64,000 nucleotides of DNA, from assembly GCA_050944355.1 (NCBI GenBank), contig JBMNQX010000008.1:1-64000 (forward strand), read 5' to 3'. The notes under the pieces were generated by a model. That model was not told the DNA's origin and made no database searches. It saw only the letters and a program-made list of their open reading frames with translations. Positions 34,777-43,452 of the stretch are shown one piece after another. Numbering within the stretch: the first letter of the stretch is position 1; each line of letters starts with the position of its first letter. The DNA comes from UBA4285 sp050944355. GTDB taxonomy: Bacteria > Bacillota > Clostridia > Lachnospirales > Lachnospiraceae. A program made the translations under genes and the position numbers.

Positions 34777-36723
34777 ATGACAAATGTACGAGATTACCTT
34801 TCTCACAACAGGCTCCTGTTTGACGGCGCCTTCGGGACGTATTTCAGCCAGATCACGCGCGTGCAGACGCAGACGCCGGAACTTGCCTGTCTCACGCAGC
34901 CGGAGCTCGTCGCGCGCATTCACCGGGAATATATTCAGGCGGGCGCCTACGCCATCAAGACCAATACCTTTGCGGCATACCCGGAATTCCTGGGCGGAAA
35001 AGAAAAACAGGAACAGGTGATCCGCGCGGCCGTCCGGATTGCGCGGGAAGCCGCCTCTGCCGGGCGTGCTGCCGGCGGGGCCGGCACACCGGGCTCAGCA
35101 GAAAAAAATTCAGGTGCGCAAGAAGCAACGGAAAAAGCTTCAAATGTGCCGGAAGCAGCAGAGGAAATTTCAGGCGCGCCGGGGGGCGCGGAGAACAGCA
35201 AGCCGATTTTTATCTTCGCGGATCTCGGCCCCGCGCCGGGCGAGACGGACACTCAGAAAACAGAAGAATATGTCAGGGCGGCTGAAATTTTCCTCTCGGA
35301 AGGCATAACGAATTTCGTGTTTGAGACACAGGCAGAGGAAAACGGGCTGCTGCCCGCCATCCGTGCCATCCGGGAGAGGTGCGCCGACGCATTTGTCATG
35401 GTGTCGTTCGGCGTCATGCCGGACGGGTATTCGCCGAAGGGCGCGTACTTCGCGGAGATGATCCGGGACATGTACAAGTCGGGGCTCGTCGATGTGACGG
35501 GGCTGAACTGTGTGTCAAATCCGGGTCAGATACGGCGTCTCATTGAAAAGCTGCCGCCGGCGCTGCTTTCCCGCGTGTGCGCGATGCCAAACGCCGGGTA
35601 TCCTGCGGTGCGCGGATTTCGGATGTATTTTGACGGGAACGCGCCGTACTTTGCGCAGGAAACGGCGAAAATCGCGGACCTTGGCGTCCGGGTTCTCGGC
35701 GGCTGCTGCGGCACGACGCCGTCCTATATCCGCGCGCTCAGGCACTGCCTCGAAGGAAAGCCTGAGCCTCCGTATGCGGACTTTTCGGCGAGAAACCCGC
35801 TGGAGCTGTTTGAAGACAAGGAAAACGGCCGGCGCGCCATTTCCGCCAACCGGATCTGGAACAAGCTTTCGGCGGGGCAGAAGATTATCGCGGTCGAGCT
35901 CGATTCTCCCCGCGGCTCGGACCTGACGCAGTTCATGGAGGAGGCCGGACGCCTGCAGGCGGCGGGAACGGACACGATTACCATCGCGGACTGCCCGGTC
36001 GCGCAGGCCCGGCTCGACGCGTCGCTGCTGGCGTGCGAAGTCAAGCAGAAACTGGATCTCGACGTGATCCCGCACATGAACTGCCGCGACCGCAACATCA
36101 ATGCGTCCAAGGCGTTGCTGCTCGGCGATTACGCCTGCGGCATCCGGAATGTCCTGATCATCACCGGTGACCCGATTCCGTCGGCCGCGCGCGATGAGGT
36201 GAAGTCGGTCTATCAGTTCAACTCCAGGCAGATGATTTCCTATGTCCGATCGCTTAACGCTCAGGATTTCAGCGGCGATCCGTTTCTGATTTTTGCGGCT
36301 CTGAACGTCAATGCCGTGAACTTTGACATCGAGCTGAAGCGTGCTCGTGAAAAGATGGCAAATGGCGCTGACGGCTTCCTGACACAGCCGGTTCTGACCG
36401 AGAATGCCCTTGAAAATCTCAGGCGGGCGCGGGAAGAGCTGAAAGGCGCCTGGCTTTTCGGCGGCCTGATTCCTGTGATCAGCGAGAAAAACGGCCGCTT
36501 CATGAATGAACAGATCAACGGAATCGACGTGCCGGAAGACATGATCGCGGCATATCACGGCGCGGACCGGGAACAGGGCGAGGCGCTCGGCCGGCGCTTC
36601 ACGGACGAACTCTGCCGGAAAATCCTGCCGCTTGTCGACGGCATCTACCTGATGACCCCGTTCCACCGGATCGGACTCATGGAAAAGATAATCAGAGACG
36701 TAAGAGAGCAGATGAATTCCTGA
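34777..36723 (+). CDS. Bifunctional homocysteine S-methyltransferase / methylenetetrahydrofolate reductase
   Basis: 648 aa from ATG 34777; a GTG at 34762 overlapping the metH stop is an alternative. The N-terminal half is a homocysteine methyltransferase barrel (DGAFGTYF; zinc cysteines in GLNCVSNP and GGCCGTTP). The C-terminal half is a MetF-type FAD reductase (ELDSPRGSDLTQFMEEA, ITGDPIPSA, DGFLTQPVL). This two-domain architecture is known in Firmicutes and bacteria with split MetH. A low-complexity Ala/Glu/Gly insert of about 45 residues (nt about 35065-35200) interrupts the barrel. It produces methyl-THF for the neighbouring MetH. Confidence 0.93.
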   Translation: MTNVRDYLSHNRLLFDGAFGTYFSQITRVQTQTPELACLTQPELVARIHREYIQAGAYAIKTNTFAAYPEFLGGKEKQEQVIRAAVRIAREAASAGRAAGGAGTPGSAEKNSGAQEATEKASNVPEAAEEISGAPGGAENSKPIFIFADLGPAPGETDTQKTEEYVRAAEIFLSEGITNFVFETQAEENGLLPAIRAIRERCADAFVMVSFGVMPDGYSPKGAYFAEMIRDMYKSGLVDVTGLNCVSNPGQIRRLIEKLPPALLSRVCAMPNAGYPAVRGFRMYFDGNAPYFAQETAKIADLGVRVLGGCCGTTPSYIRALRHCLEGKPEPPYADFSARNPLELFEDKENGRRAISANRIWNKLSAGQKIIAVELDSPRGSDLTQFMEEAGRLQAAGTDTITIADCPVAQARLDASLLACEVKQKLDLDVIPHMNCRDRNINASKALLLGDYACGIRNVLIITGDPIPSAARDEVKSVYQFNSRQMISYVRSLNAQDFSGDPFLIFAALNVNAVNFDIELKRAREKMANGADGFLTQPVLTENALENLRRAREELKGAWLFGGLIPVISEKNGRFMNEQINGIDVPEDMIAAYHGADREQGEALGRRFTDELCRKILPLVDGIYLMTPFHRIGLMEKIIRDVREQMNS

Positions 36724-36800
36724 GTCGCTGACCAGGCTGGCCGGGGAAAATGGAAATGACTTGCTCTATTATTGATTTCACCGGCCGGCGAGCCGGGGCA

Positions 36801-37150
36801 TCAGCAAAATTGGCGTGAACTTGCTGATTTTCTAATCTGGCTGTCCGAAAATTTGTGGCCGTCAGCAAAAATGGCAAAGACTTGCTGATTTGCTGATTTT
36901 CCAATTTGTAAATTTAGAATGTCAGCAAACGCGCCGGAGTATTGCAATTTTGTTGATGAAAAAGCCTTGGAAATTGGGTGGCTGTCAGCGGAATCAATTT
37001 GCGGCATCATTATTGCTGAGTTTGTTAAAACTAACTTGTCAATAAAATCAGCAATTATCCCTGCCCTGTTCAAATTTTGCTGAGTTGGCCGGCAGAAAAT
37101 CCGGCATGTCAGCAAAAGTTGGCAAGAACTTGCTATTTTGCTGACCTGGC
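36801..37150 (-). repeat. Palindromic array, family 2, copy B (inverted relative to copy A)
   Basis: Left arms TCAGC(A/G)(A/G) start at 36801, 36862, 36922, 36985, 37048 and 37109; right arms TTTGCTGA or ATTGCTGA start at 36889, 36949, 37012, 37076 and 37137, that is 27-28 bp after five of them. Period 60-63 bp. Read on the minus strand it aligns with copy A unit by unit, for example AGGGATAATTGCTGATTTTA and GTTAGTTTTAACAAACTCAG are shared. More decayed units seem to continue to about 37260. Nothing else is visible in the 612-bp gap. Confidence 0.88.
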
Positions 37151-37288
37151 CTGCTCTAAATCTGTTGCCTCCAACAAAAGCAGAAAGTGGCTTGAACTTG
37201 CTATTTTACTTATTCGGCCGCCCCATATCCGGGGCGCCATCCAAAAGTGACAGTAACTTATTTTTCCCGGCCACAGAAGACCAGAAAA

Positions 37289-37314
37289 AGAGGGGCCCGC
37301 GCGGGCCCCTCTTG
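37289..37314 (-). terminator. Rho-independent terminator of pepV
   Basis: AAGAGGGGCCCGC directly joined to GCGGGCCCCTCTT, with TTTTTC following on the minus strand. Confidence 0.88.
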
Positions 37315-37335
37315 TCGTTTCAATATGCGCCTGTC

Positions 37336-38700
37336 TCAGGCATTTGCCATGGCGAGCATGGCCTCTTTCAGGATCTTCTCATTCTGCTCGAAGCGCTCAA
37401 GCGGGAGGTACTCGTTGGGCAGATGCTCGACTTCCGGATCACCCGGGAACAGGACACCGAATGCAAGGCAGTTCGGGATCGACTTGGCGTAGGTGCCGCC
37501 GCCGATGCACATCGGCTCTGTCATGTCGCCGGTCTCTTTTCTGTAAACATTCAGAAGGAGTTTCACGAACGGATCGTCGGCCGGGACGTACAGCGCTTTT
37601 TCATGCATCACGGTTTTTCCGCTCCAGCCGGCGGCGTTAAACGCTTTCTGTACCTTCGGCTGGCAGTCATCTATCGTAAAGGTGACAGGATAGCGGTAGT
37701 TGAGCGATACGCTGACGTGACCCGCGTCGCCGTCGAGGATGCCCCAGTTGTTGACAAGCCATCCGGACACGTCGTCGTGCAGATCGACGCCGAATCCCTC
37801 GCCGTGGCACTGGATGCCGATTTTCTGCGAGAGGAACTCAAGGACGTCTTTTGCCTCGCCCTCAAACGGCAGCTTCGCCAGGTAGTTCACGAGCAGGCCG
37901 TTGGCGTTGAGGCCTTTTTCGGGCGTCGAGCCGTGAGCGGATTTGCCGGCCGCGCTCACGCAGACATTCGCGCCTTCCGGGGCGCCGTCCGTCGTCCGGG
38001 TGACGGTGATGTGTTCGGCCTCCGGAAGCGTCACGCTGTCCGGAACAAAAAGCCATGCCTTTGCCGAAGAAGGAGTCACGTTGAACGCCGTGCCGCCGTG
38101 GATGGAGAAGAGCTTCAGCGCGCCGCTCTGTTTGTAGTCTCTCTCATAGGTCTCGACGAGAATTCCCTTTTCGCCGTTGATCAGCGGATAGTTGGCGTCC
38201 GGAGTGATGCCCATGACCGGGATTTCACCGCCGTGTTCGCGGTAGTATTCCATATCTTTGCAGCCCGTCTCTTCGTTTGTTCCGAAGACGATGCGGATGC
38301 GGCGCTTCAGAGCCACGCCGGACTCTTTGATGTCGCGCAGCGCGAACAGTGCCGCCATGACCGGCCCCTTGTCATCCGCTGTCCCGCGGCCGTACATCTT
38401 TCCGTCTTTTACGACGCCTTCGTACGGCGGGTATTCCCAGCCCTCGCCCTCCGGCACGACGTCCAGATGGCCGAGAACCATGACCATTTCGTCTCCGCTG
38501 CCGTACTCGGCGTAGCCGCAGTAATTGTCCATGTTTTTTGTCCTGAAACCGAATTCATCCGCGATTTTCAGCGCCTCGGCGAGAACATTGGCCGGGCCGT
38601 CGCCAAACGGCTTTCCCGGTTTTGCCGGCTCCTCAACACTGCGGATTCTGATAACTCTCTGAAGCGTCTTGATGCGCTCCTGCATCATTTCGTCTGTCAT
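37336..38700 (-). CDS. pepV: Dipeptidase PepV (M20 metallopeptidase)
   Basis: 454 aa M20 zinc dipeptidase of the PepV/Sapep group, which cleaves a broad range of dipeptides in the cytoplasm. Metal and catalytic segments: VLGHLDVVPEGEGW (His and the catalytic Asp, about residue 76), YGRGTADDKGPVMAALFAL (bridging Asp), FGTNEETGCKDM (catalytic Glu-Glu) and the late GGGTYAKSIPNC. The lid domain lies between. Start preceded by AGGAGGATTTG. Monocistronic, with terminator below and a 216-bp gap to glgP on the other side. Confidence 0.94.
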   Translation of the reverse strand: MTDEMMQERIKTLQRVIRIRSVEEPAKPGKPFGDGPANVLAEALKIADEFGFRTKNMDNYCGYAEYGSGDEMVMVLGHLDVVPEGEGWEYPPYEGVVKDGKMYGRGTADDKGPVMAALFALRDIKESGVALKRRIRIVFGTNEETGCKDMEYYREHGGEIPVMGITPDANYPLINGEKGILVETYERDYKQSGALKLFSIHGGTAFNVTPSSAKAWLFVPDSVTLPEAEHITVTRTTDGAPEGANVCVSAAGKSAHGSTPEKGLNANGLLVNYLAKLPFEGEAKDVLEFLSQKIGIQCHGEGFGVDLHDDVSGWLVNNWGILDGDAGHVSVSLNYRYPVTFTIDDCQPKVQKAFNAAGWSGKTVMHEKALYVPADDPFVKLLLNVYRKETGDMTEPMCIGGGTYAKSIPNCLAFGVLFPGDPEVEHLPNEYLPLERFEQNEKILKEAMLAMANA

Positions 38701-38796
38701 GCAAATCCTCCTGACCGATGATTATTGTTATTTTATATACGAACGTTACTATTATACCCCCGAATGCCTGAGAGTAAAAACTCAAAAAGAATAATA

Positions 38797-38837
38797 AGTA
38801 AAAAGCCCGCGGAAATCCAAACCGGATCCCCGCGGAT
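38797..38837 (-). terminator. Rho-independent terminator of glgP
   Basis: On the minus strand CCGCGGGGATCC, short loop, GGATTTCCGCGGG, then CTTTTTA. A second GGATCCCCGCGG lies at 38881-38892, closer to the stop. Between pepV and glgP there is otherwise only AT-rich sequence with likely pepV promoter. Confidence 0.8.
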
Positions 38838-38915
38838 GTCAGATGTTTTTGCTGCCAGACCCCGCGCCAGGCGTTCCATCGGATCCCCGCGGGTCAGGCG
38901 TCATGACTTGTCACT

Positions 38916-41177
38916 TCAGTTTAATTTCCAGATATCTTCGTTGTAATGGCGGATCGTGTTGTCCGAGCTGAACGCGCCGGACCTGGCCGTGTTGACAAGC
39001 ATTTTCTTCGCCCAGGCTCTGCGGTCTTCGTAGTCCGCGAAGCACTGATCCTTCACGCGGATGTAGTCCTTGAGGTCGATCAGAGCCATGAACCAGTCCT
39101 TGTTGATCATGTCGTTCTTCAGGCGGTTCAGACGCTCCGGATCGCCGATGGCCATGGTCTGCGGGCCGGTGATGAAGTCGACGGCTTCCCTGATGACCGG
39201 ATCGTTCTCGTAGTAGTCGCGCGAGTGGTAGTCCGCGTTCGCGTAATGCGCGATGACGGTGTCCGCGTCGATACCGAAACTGTAGAGATTCTCGTCGCCT
39301 ACCAGCTCGCGGATCTCGACGTTCGCGCCGTCGTTTGTCCCAAGGGTGACGGCGCCATTTGCCATGAATTTCATGTTCGACGTGCCGGAAGCCTCTTTGG
39401 AAGCGAGGGAGATCTGCTCGGACACGTCGCCGGCCGGGATCAGCTTTTCAGCGTATGTCACGTTGTAATTCGTGACAAATACGAGACGCATGTACGGGCT
39501 GACGTCCGGATCGCTGTCGATGATGGCCTGAAGCAGGAGCAGCAGATGAATGATGTCCTGCGCGATGATGTAGGCCGGGGCCGCCTTGGCTCCGAAGATG
39601 AAGTTGAGCGGGCGGACGGGCTTTTTGCCGGACTTGATTTCCAGGTACTTGTGGATGATATACAGCGCGTTCATCTGCTGTCTCTTGTACTCGTGCAGGC
39701 GCTTTACCTGGATGTCAAATATGCCGTCCGGATTGAGCCCGACGCCTTCTTTTTCGCGGATCACGGCCGCCAGATCCTTCTTGTTTTCCGCTTTGATGTC
39801 CGCGAGAGCCTTAAGAACCGCATCGTCATCCTGAAACGCCAGGAATTTTTCCAGTTCGCGGGCGTCCTTGTGCCATCCGGTTCCGATCTTCTCGTCGAGA
39901 AGCGCGGTCAGCCTCGGGTTGCACGCGATGAGCCAGCGGCGGAACGTGACGCCGTTGGTCTTGTTGTTGAATTTGTCCGGATACAGGCGGCTGAAGTTGG
40001 CGAGCTCGGTCTCCTTCAGGATCTTCGTGTGGATCTTCGCCACGCCGTTTACGGAAAAGCCGTAGTGCAGGTCAATGTGCGCCATGTGGACGGTGTCGCC
40101 GGAATCGATGATGGCGGTGGACAGATCGTCTGTCTTTCTGCGGGCGCGGTCGTCGAGAATTTCGATGATCGGAACGAGCTGCGGCACGATCTCTTTGAGG
40201 TAGGCAAGCGGCCATTTCTCGAGAGCCTCCGCGAGAATCGTGTGGTTCGTATAGGCGCAGATTTTCGACACGACGGAAAGTGCGGTGTCAAAGTCGAGTC
40301 CTTCCTGCGTCAGCAGGCGGATCAGTTCCGGGATGAGCATAGTCGGATGCGTGTCGTTGATCTGAGCGACCGCAAATTTGTCGAGCTCTCTCAAATCCGC
40401 TCCCTTTGCCTTCGCCTCGTCGATCAGCAGATGCGCGGCGTTTGAGGACAGGAAATACTCCTGGTAAATGCGCAGCTTCCGGCCGTTTTCGTCTGAGTCG
40501 TCCGGGTAGAGGAACAGGGTGAGGTTCTTGTCGATGGCCGTCTTGTCGAACTCGATGCCGTCGTGAACGATACTGTCGTCCACACTGTCCAGATCGAACA
40601 GATGCAGACGGTTCGTTCTTCCCTCGTATCCGGTCACGTAGATGTCGTACATATGAGAGTGATACGTCTTTCCGGCCATCGAAATATCGTAGCCTGTCTG
40701 ACGGTCCACTTCCCAGGACGGATTTGTGATCCAGCGGTCCGGCGATACGTTCTGCACGTGGCCTTTGAGATCCTGCTTAAACAGGCCGAAGTGGTAGTTG
40801 AGGCCCACGCCGTCGCCGTTCAGCCCCAGGGTCGCGATGGAGTCGAGGAAGCAGGCCGCGAGACGCCCGAGGCCGCCGTTGCCGAGACTCGGCTCGTTCT
40901 CAAGCTCCTCGATGCGGGCGAGGTCCTTGCCGTTCGCGGCGAGAAGTTCTTTGACGTCCTTGTACATTCCCAAATTGATCAGGTTGTTGCCGAGCAGCTT
41001 GCCGATCAGGAATTCAGCGGACACGTAATACAGCTTGCGGCCGGTGTCCGGAACCTGCTTTTCCGCGGCCTTTTCCTGCGTGAGAGCAAGCAGTGCATGG
41101 TAAATGTCGGTGTCGGACGCCTGCGCGATCGGGCCGCCCAGGCGATTCTCCATTTCTGTCTTGAGTAATTCGTTCAT
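38916..41177 (-). CDS. glgP: Glycogen/maltodextrin phosphorylase
   Basis: 753 aa from ATG 41177, which is 7 nt behind AGAGGTGA; a GTG at 41186 would overlap that site. GT35 phosphorylase using PLP and phosphate to release glucose 1-phosphate from alpha-1,4-glucans. The PLP-lysine region EASGTSNMKFMANGAVTLGTNDGANVEI is complete, together with EPSLGNGGLGRLAACFLDS and the RRWLIACNP segment. It lacks the extended N-terminal regulatory part of animal enzymes, as usual in bacteria. No other glycogen genes are adjacent. Confidence 0.96.
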   Translation of the reverse strand: MNELLKTEMENRLGGPIAQASDTDIYHALLALTQEKAAEKQVPDTGRKLYYVSAEFLIGKLLGNNLINLGMYKDVKELLAANGKDLARIEELENEPSLGNGGLGRLAACFLDSIATLGLNGDGVGLNYHFGLFKQDLKGHVQNVSPDRWITNPSWEVDRQTGYDISMAGKTYHSHMYDIYVTGYEGRTNRLHLFDLDSVDDSIVHDGIEFDKTAIDKNLTLFLYPDDSDENGRKLRIYQEYFLSSNAAHLLIDEAKAKGADLRELDKFAVAQINDTHPTMLIPELIRLLTQEGLDFDTALSVVSKICAYTNHTILAEALEKWPLAYLKEIVPQLVPIIEILDDRARRKTDDLSTAIIDSGDTVHMAHIDLHYGFSVNGVAKIHTKILKETELANFSRLYPDKFNNKTNGVTFRRWLIACNPRLTALLDEKIGTGWHKDARELEKFLAFQDDDAVLKALADIKAENKKDLAAVIREKEGVGLNPDGIFDIQVKRLHEYKRQQMNALYIIHKYLEIKSGKKPVRPLNFIFGAKAAPAYIIAQDIIHLLLLLQAIIDSDPDVSPYMRLVFVTNYNVTYAEKLIPAGDVSEQISLASKEASGTSNMKFMANGAVTLGTNDGANVEIRELVGDENLYSFGIDADTVIAHYANADYHSRDYYENDPVIREAVDFITGPQTMAIGDPERLNRLKNDMINKDWFMALIDLKDYIRVKDQCFADYEDRRAWAKKMLVNTARSGAFSSDNTIRHYNEDIWKLN

Positions 41178-41292
41178 AATATTCACCTCTGAAATCAGTT
41201 GTTTTTATCTTTGGATGGACTTCCGCCATCTGTGAAGTATTCTAGCAGAATGCAGAGGCGGATTCTTGTACAATCCGGTCAGAAAATGATAC

Positions 41293-41298
41293 TATACT
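41293..41298 (+). promoter_or_regulatory. -10 element only 5 nt before the AraC start: possible leaderless transcript
   Basis: TATACT at 41293-41298 precedes the ATG at 41304. A transcript from it would begin at or next to the start codon. No Shine-Dalgarno sequence is visible between, and the next in-frame Met is about 58 codons in. The -35 is weak. Confidence 0.45.
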
Positions 41299-41303
41299 GA
41301 CAT

Positions 41304-42230
41304 ATGGACGGATACGAATACTACAGTTACAAAGAGAAGAAAACGCACACGCGCGAAGAATTTCCCTACAATGTCTACCCCTGTACAATTCCGCTGGATT
41401 TCCCGGATGTGCCGCTGCACTGGCACGACGAGGCGGAAATCATCGCCGTGAAAAAGGGGCGGGGCAGGATTCTCGTGAACATGGTGGAGAAGCCTGTCGG
41501 AGCCGGTGATATTGTGCTGATTCTGCCGGGGCAGCTCCACGCGATTTCGCCGGAGGAACCGGAGGAGACTGCCGGAAATGCCGCCGGCATGGAGTACGAA
41601 AACATCATTTTCAGGCGGAGCCTGCTCGCCGGCGCGGACACGCCCGAAGAAATCAGCCGGATTCTGGCGCCGTTCCTGTTCCCGGAGGAGGCGGCCGGCA
41701 GCGGAGCAGCCGGGATTCCGTCATTTGTCACGGGAGACCTGCCGGGCAGAGAAGAGTTGTATGCGCTGATCGAGGAGACGGACGAAGTGTGCGACAGGCG
41801 GCCGGCCGGCTGGCAGCTCATGGTGCAGGCAAATCTGCTGCGGTTTTTCTATACGCTGCTGCAGCATCTGCCGGAAATGCCGGACAGTCAGGCGAGAATC
41901 TCGCCTAAGAATCTCGGCCTGCTGCGCCGCGTGACCGAGTACGCCGGGAGCCATCTGACCGATCGGATTTCGATCGCGCAGATGGCGGAACTGACCGGAT
42001 TTTCCGAGACGCATTTCATCCGGTTTTTCAAACAGTGCACGGGGCTTCACTTTACCGAGTGGCTCAACCGCTACCGGCTTTCGATGGCGGCGCGCCTGCT
42101 GTTGATCTCCGACGCGCCCATCACCGAGGTGGCGGCGGAGGCGGGATTTTTCAATCTCTCGTACTTCAACCGGACATTTAAGGCGAGATACGGTGTGACG
42201 CCGAGAGACTACCGGAAACGGAACGGGTGA
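41304..42230 (+). CDS. AraC-family transcriptional regulator with cupin domain
   Basis: 308 aa. The N-terminal cupin is marked by VPLHWHDEAEIIAVKKGRGRI and the metal/ligand-type histidines there (about 38-40), then AGDIVLILPGQLHAI. The C-terminal AraC double HTH reads ISIAQMAELTGFSETHFIRFFKQ and ITEVAAEAGFFNLSYFNRTFK with the YGVTPRDYRK end. Divergent from glgP and upstream of the polyamine operon; its target could be either. There is no ribosome-binding site before the ATG. Confidence 0.86.
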   Translation: MDGYEYYSYKEKKTHTREEFPYNVYPCTIPLDFPDVPLHWHDEAEIIAVKKGRGRILVNMVEKPVGAGDIVLILPGQLHAISPEEPEETAGNAAGMEYENIIFRRSLLAGADTPEEISRILAPFLFPEEAAGSGAAGIPSFVTGDLPGREELYALIEETDEVCDRRPAGWQLMVQANLLRFFYTLLQHLPEMPDSQARISPKNLGLLRRVTEYAGSHLTDRISIAQMAELTGFSETHFIRFFKQCTGLHFTEWLNRYRLSMAARLLLISDAPITEVAAEAGFFNLSYFNRTFKARYGVTPRDYRKRNG

Positions 42231-42342
42231 AAAAATTTTACATTAACCTTACCCGGTAAATGCTTTTAAATTGACCACATTCTATTTATAATACAGAAAT
42301 ACGGGCAGAACACAGGCACCGGAATACGGGGAGGAAAGCGAA

Positions 42343-43434
42343 TTGAAGAAAGAACTTATCCGGCTCAACCATGTTTCCAAGAGCTATGACGGCCAGAAAA
42401 TTCTGGACGATCTCAGTCTCGTTATCCATGAAAATGAATTCGTGACACTGCTGGGGCCGTCGGGGTGCGGCAAGACCACAACTCTGAGAATCATAGGCGG
42501 TTTTGAGAAACCGGATTCCGGACAGGTGATTTTTGACGGTGAGGACATCACCGATCTGGCGCCCAACAAACGGCAGCTGAACACGGTATTCCAGAAGTAC
42601 GCCCTCTTTACGCATATGGACGTCGCGGAAAATATCGCGTTCGGCCTGAAAATCAAAAACAAACCCCAGAGTTATATAAACGATAAAATTCACTATGCGC
42701 TGAAGCTGGTGAACCTGGAAGGATTCGAACACCGGATGCCCGAATCGCTCTCCGGCGGCCAGCAGCAGCGGATAGCCATCGCCCGGGCCATCGTCAACGA
42801 GCCGAAGGTTCTGCTGCTCGACGAACCGCTCGGCGCGCTGGACCTCAAGATGCGGCAGGACATGCAGTATGAACTGATCCGGCTCAAGAACGAGCTCGGA
42901 ATCACGTTCATCTATGTCACGCACGATCAGGAAGAAGCGCTGACCATGTCGGACCACATCATTGTCATGAACCAGGGCTACATTCAGCAGGAAGGGTCTC
43001 CGGAGGAAATCTACAATGAGCCGGAGAACGCGTTCGTCGCTGACTTCATCGGCGACAGCAATCTGATGCACGCGACATTTGTCAGGGATGAGCTCGTGCG
43101 GATTCTCGGAACGGATTTTCCGTGCGTGGACAAGGGCTTCGGAGATATGAAGCCGGTCGACGTCGTGATCCGCCCGGAAGACGTTGAGCTTGTGCCGCGC
43201 GGACAGGGGCAGATGCCCGGCGTCGTGTCGCACGTGATATTCAAGGGCGTTCACTACGAGCTTGAGGTGCAGGCCGGGGGATTTGAGTGGCTTGTGCACA
43301 CGACGAAGTTCTATGAAGTCGGGACCGAGGTGGATATCGCGGTGGACCCCTTCAACATTCAGGTTATGAACCGTCCGGCATCCGAGGACGAGGAGGCGAT
43401 TTCGCCGGAGGACATCCCGGCGCAGCTGTCGTGA
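42343..43434 (+). CDS. potA: Spermidine/putrescine ABC transporter ATP-binding protein
   Basis: 363 aa from a TTG start behind GGGGAGGAAAG. Walker A GPSGCGKTT (about residues 40-48), ABC signature LSGGQQQR, Walker B VLLLDEPLGALD, switch His in VTHDQEE, and a C-terminal TOBE domain (VVIRPEDVELVPRGQGQMPG). PotA energises polyamine import with PotB, PotC and PotD, all encoded directly downstream. A TATAAT at 42287-42292 is the likely operon -10. Confidence 0.94.
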   Translation: MKKELIRLNHVSKSYDGQKILDDLSLVIHENEFVTLLGPSGCGKTTTLRIIGGFEKPDSGQVIFDGEDITDLAPNKRQLNTVFQKYALFTHMDVAENIAFGLKIKNKPQSYINDKIHYALKLVNLEGFEHRMPESLSGGQQQRIAIARAIVNEPKVLLLDEPLGALDLKMRQDMQYELIRLKNELGITFIYVTHDQEEALTMSDHIIVMNQGYIQQEGSPEEIYNEPENAFVADFIGDSNLMHATFVRDELVRILGTDFPCVDKGFGDMKPVDVVIRPEDVELVPRGQGQMPGVVSHVIFKGVHYELEVQAGGFEWLVHTTKFYEVGTEVDIAVDPFNIQVMNRPASEDEEAISPEDIPAQLS

Positions 43435-43452
43435 CAAGAGGAGGAAGAAACG

